Below are positions 3,995-6,088 of a DNA stretch of 6,088 nucleotides, in pieces. The first letter of the stretch is position 1, and every line of letters begins with the position of its first letter. Under the pieces are notes generated by a model. The model did no database searches, was not told where the DNA came from, and was given only the letters and a program-made list of their open reading frames with translations. The DNA comes from Cytophagales bacterium (GTDB taxonomy: Bacteria > Bacteroidota > Bacteroidia > Cytophagales > Cyclobacteriaceae), in contig DPSB01000247.1 in the NCBI GenBank assembly GCA_003537495.1, forward strand, positions 1-6,088, written 5' to 3'. The translations under genes and the position numbers were made by a program.

Positions 3995-5239
3995 TTAAAA
4001 ATCATTCTCAAGAACAATATTTCCGGACATATTATCAAGTCGGACATAGTCTATTGATCCAGTTCCTTCGAACAAGTAGAACAGGCCTTTTATAACGCCA
4101 AAGTCTTCTTTGTAAGATTCACGAAATACGATTTCTCCATTAATGCTTATGCTTGCATTCCTGTTTTCAACAGTCAAAGCCACATCTTGCCAGTTATATA
4201 TATTAACCCCCAATGCTGACAGGTCATTATTCTCTCCAGAACGATATACTTCACCTGTCTTGTAATTAGCGTAACTTTCACAACCCTTATTCCGCAAGCT
4301 TATCCAAAAGATGTTTTTCTCCGTGACTACTGTCATTTGCATCCATGGACAAAGTTTATCTGAAATGCTATCCACTTTCATACGAGTTAAAAGACTGAAA
4401 TTGTTAGAAGATATTTTGAAATCCTCGCTGATGCTCACTCTCGTATAAAAAGAGTGTGAGAGATTCACGTTTCTTTTGCTAAGAAGCTCTGGGTTGAGAT
4501 GCAGTTGTCCATCCTGAATAAAATCTTCATTTTTGAAATTAATCGGTTCATTGTCTTCACCGTTGTAGTAGATATTCGGTTCCCAACCGTCACTTAAAAT
4601 ATGAACCGGCTGCATAGCGATGAGCGAATCATTTGCAAAGAGTTTAGCACGGTGATAACCAGGTTCGTAATAAATACTTGTAAAGGCGTTCCCTTTAGGA
4701 TCAATCGCGACACGATGCTCGGTATTCCAAGATTGCTGAAAATAGAAGTGGTTAGCCTCTACGTTTGTCAGGTCATACTTAAAAACAACTGTATTTGGTA
4801 TACCCTTAGTTACTGTTTTTTCTGCTGTAAAATGAATTGGCCCGTTTACCTTTACCCGACCGGGCAATAGTAGCAAAGCTGTAATACCTAAGACGGTAAC
4901 AAACCCAATGATTACCCACAGCCATCTTGGTCGCTTGGTATGAAAGTGTTGTTGAACTATTTCAACTGGCTGATTCTTAAGCTTGAAATCCTGCCAGTCA
5001 TTGTAGTCTAGAACTGAAGCAAGACCGTTAAGCGTTGCAATCTGTGGTCGCTGTTTAAAATCTCCTTTCCAAAGCCTTTTCAAGGTGGACAGGCTGAGGT
5101 TTATTCCGGTTTTTTCTGCAATGATTAGGGCTAAGGATTCAAGGTCTCGCTGTGTGTACCCGTTGCCATTTCCGAATGCAAACTTCTTTTCAATCTTTTC
5201 CTTGCATAATGCAATGTATGCGTCTTCATCCAACATCAT
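3995..5239 (-). CDS. Transmembrane one-component regulator: cytoplasmic helical domain, one TM, PKD-like and LamG-like sensor
   Basis: A 414-residue protein. Residues about 5-88 form a helical domain with GYTQRDLESLALIIAEKTG, LSLSTLKRLW (48-57) and TLNGLASVLDYNDWQDF (69-85), a Bacteroidota N-terminal module that looks DNA-binding. Basic residues (KRPR, 102-105) precede a single TM helix (107-126), so the N-terminus should be cytoplasmic. About 130-215 is PKD-like (FKYDLTNVEANHFYFQQSW, YYEPGYHRAKLFAND, ending DGWEPNIYY). About 230-408 is a LamG/concanavalin A-like beta sandwich (NWQDVALTVENRNASISING, GLFYLFEGTGSIDYVRLDN). The layout suggests ToxR-like signalling: ligand binding outside, DNA contact inside. 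It is divergent from a secreted LamG-like gene 113 bp away, its likely target. The start is one of two tandem ATGs; no Shine-Dalgarno is seen. DNA binding is inferred, not shown. Confidence 0.8.
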   Translation of the reverse strand: MMLDEDAYIALCKEKIEKKFAFGNGNGYTQRDLESLALIIAEKTGINLSLSTLKRLWKGDFKQRPQIATLNGLASVLDYNDWQDFKLKNQPVEIVQQHFHTKRPRWLWVIIGFVTVLGITALLLLPGRVKVNGPIHFTAEKTVTKGIPNTVVFKYDLTNVEANHFYFQQSWNTEHRVAIDPKGNAFTSIYYEPGYHRAKLFANDSLIAMQPVHILSDGWEPNIYYNGEDNEPINFKNEDFIQDGQLHLNPELLSKRNVNLSHSFYTRVSISEDFKISSNNFSLLTRMKVDSISDKLCPWMQMTVVTEKNIFWISLRNKGCESYANYKTGEVYRSGENNDLSALGVNIYNWQDVALTVENRNASISINGEIVFRESYKEDFGVIKGLFYLFEGTGSIDYVRLDNMSGNIVLENDF

Positions 5240-5273
5240 CTGTAAAAATTATTAGTTAAAATCATCCAAATCA

Positions 5274-5317
5274 AGTTTGACCGAGTTTTGGACGCACTTT
5301 GATCCCGGTTTATGAGC
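5274..5317. promoter_or_regulatory. Three 11-bp-phased TTTG repeats in the divergent region, candidate operator
   Basis: TTTG occurs at 5276-5279, 5287-5290 and 5298-5301, exactly 11 bp apart, each followed by a purine, any base and C (TTTG-R-n-C). A degenerate fourth unit (TTTA, 5309-5312) keeps the phase. Direct repeats at one helical turn are typical binding sites for winged-helix and ToxR-like regulators. The position between a membrane regulator and its presumed target fits, although TTTG is also the -33 promoter element of Bacteroidota. Confidence 0.4.
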
Positions 5318-5329
5318 TAGTTACTTTAA
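5298..5329 (+). promoter_or_regulatory. Possible Bacteroidota-type promoter of the secreted LamG-like gene
   Basis: TTTG at 5298-5301 (-33 element) is followed after 20 nt by TACTTTAA at 5322-5329, which matches six of eight positions of the Bacteroidota -7 consensus TAnnTTTG. It would start transcription about 20 nt before the ATG at 5353. The last two bases of the -7 element deviate, so this is tentative. Confidence 0.3.
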
Positions 5330-5352
5330 AATTGCTCAAAAATTTTTAGATC

Positions 5353-5976
5353 ATGAAAACAATCACTTTAAGCCTTTTACTTATCCTTTCTTCGGGTTCC
5401 ATGTTAACTGCCCAGAGCAATAATATTGAAATCACCCGTAAAAACTCTACAGCATTTAACCGTGATGCTGTGTTCGAAAATGGAATAGTACATTTAAACG
5501 CCAATGCCAACGATGGAATACTTTGGATTAACAATCTTGACTTTAAAAATGGAACAATCGAACTGGATATTAAGGGAAAAAATGCCCAAGGTCAAAGTTT
5601 TGTGGGAATGGCATTTCATGGCATAGACAACCAAATGTATGATGTAGTCTATTTCCGTCCTTTCAATTTTAAGAATCCAGAAAGAAAAATGCATGCCATT
5701 CAGTATGTATCATTGCCCAAGCATGACTGGTCCACGCTTAGACACGCATTTCCCGGTAAGTATGAAAATCAAATGCAGCCGGTTCCTGAAAATGAGGAGG
5801 ATTGGTTCCACACTAAAATTGAAGTGCAGCATCCACACATAAAAGTTTACGTAAATGGTTCGAATAGTCCTGCACTGGAAATCGACCTCATCAGTGAGAC
5901 CAAACACGGCAAGGTTGGGTTATGGGTGGGCAATGGCTCGGAAGGATGGTTTAGGAATTTGAAAATAGAACAGTGA
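5353..5976 (+). CDS. Secreted LamG/concanavalin A-like domain protein
   Basis: A 207-residue protein. Residues 1-21 are a signal peptide (MKTITLSLLLILSSGSMLTAQ) with likely cleavage after Ala-Gln and no lipobox cysteine, so the product is probably periplasmic or released. The mature part is a single beta-sandwich domain: ILWINNLDFKNGTIELDIKG (55-74), FVGMAFHGIDNQMYDVVYFRPF, then WFHTKIEVQHPHIKVYVNG (151-169) and GKVGLWVGNGSEGWFRNLKI (186-205). This is the pattern of LamG-like and DUF1080/3-keto-disaccharide hydrolase-like proteins, which bind or cleave carbohydrates; I see no certain catalytic residues. The C-terminal part matches the sensor domain of the divergent regulator (residues 349-405 there) in order and spacing. 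The frame ends with three successive in-frame stops (TGA TAA TAA). A sugar-related role is inference. Confidence 0.8.
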   Translation: MKTITLSLLLILSSGSMLTAQSNNIEITRKNSTAFNRDAVFENGIVHLNANANDGILWINNLDFKNGTIELDIKGKNAQGQSFVGMAFHGIDNQMYDVVYFRPFNFKNPERKMHAIQYVSLPKHDWSTLRHAFPGKYENQMQPVPENEEDWFHTKIEVQHPHIKVYVNGSNSPALEIDLISETKHGKVGLWVGNGSEGWFRNLKIEQ

Positions 5977-6047
5977 TAATAAGCATGGCATTTTTATAAA
6001 ATAAGTTTTGGCTTCTTCTATAACTCACTCCACTAACTATAATACAA

Positions 6048-6088
6048 ATGAAAAATACAAGCTATGGTTTTATAACTCCTTATCCTAC
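6048..6088 (+). CDS. Possible start of the next gene, cut by the window end
   Basis: An ATG at 6048, 71 bp after the LamG-like gene and preceded by an AT-rich stretch, opens a frame reading MKNTSYGFITPYP to the window edge. ATGAAAAATAC is a common Bacteroidota start context, but 13 codons cannot establish a gene or a function; no signal peptide is apparent. Confidence 0.3.
   Translation, partial: MKNTSYGFITPYP

Noticed and set aside
4601..4870. 89-codon plus-strand frame
   Set aside because: Entirely antisense to the well-supported membrane regulator gene; no protein-like features.
1..6088. CRISPR array, tRNA, rRNA or complete insertion sequence
   Set aside because: No regularly spaced direct repeats, cloverleaf, rRNA-like stretch or transposase frame was seen.

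Overview
The window looks like a chromosomal accessory stretch from a Bacteroidota bacterium, probably Cytophagales-like. The evidence is: a FecI-like ECF sigma factor of the type expanded in this phylum; a membrane protein whose N-terminal helical domain (the 'lS-TLKRLW ... TLngLAsvLdY-dW-dF' pattern) is typical of Bacteroidota; a small XRE protein with the phylum-typical 'ES-FDSAYNL-HLNQLA-GCSPKDF' signature; AT-rich intergenic DNA; and no consistent Shine-Dalgarno sequences. The assignment is from pattern recognition, not a search.

Left part (1-1560, all minus strand): the N-terminal 174 residues of a probable HipA-like kinase, cut by the window edge, with a perfect 14-bp palindrome just upstream of its start. 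Next is a two-TM plus coiled-coil protein resembling putative phage abortive infection (PutAbiC-type) proteins. With the minus-strand XRE regulator at 2430-2666 they could form a small defence or toxin-antitoxin neighbourhood, though gaps and a plus-strand gene separate them.

Middle (1561-2990): a GC-rich hairpin-bearing block, then a decayed 3' remnant of a small gene, then its intact 80-aa paralogue (88% nucleotide identity over the last 75 nt), each followed by a related palindrome. The XRE gene follows on the opposite strand, with an inverted repeat over its GTG start and a cluster of GCTTA/TAAGC motifs upstream. Between XRE and the sigma factor is the most striking non-coding element: a small GNRA-capped hairpin, a ~130-nt imperfect hairpin, and an overlapping, mutually exclusive terminator-like hairpin ending in seven T, 46 nt before the sigma-factor ATG. 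This is the architecture of an attenuator or riboswitch-like leader, here read as a candidate controlling an ECF sigma factor that has no anti-sigma gene beside it.

Right part (2990-6088): the ECF sigma gene; a ~440-bp gap with several inverted repeats; a minus-strand transmembrane regulator (cytoplasmic helical domain, one TM, PKD-like and LamG-like extracytoplasmic domains); and, divergent from it, a secreted protein whose LamG-like fold matches the regulator's sensor domain. The 113-bp divergent region holds three TTTG-R-n-C half sites spaced exactly 11 bp apart. This suggests a self-contained one-component sensing pair in which the membrane regulator senses, through a related lectin-like domain, the same type of ligand its secreted neighbour handles. 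A possible next gene starts at 6048 and runs off the window.
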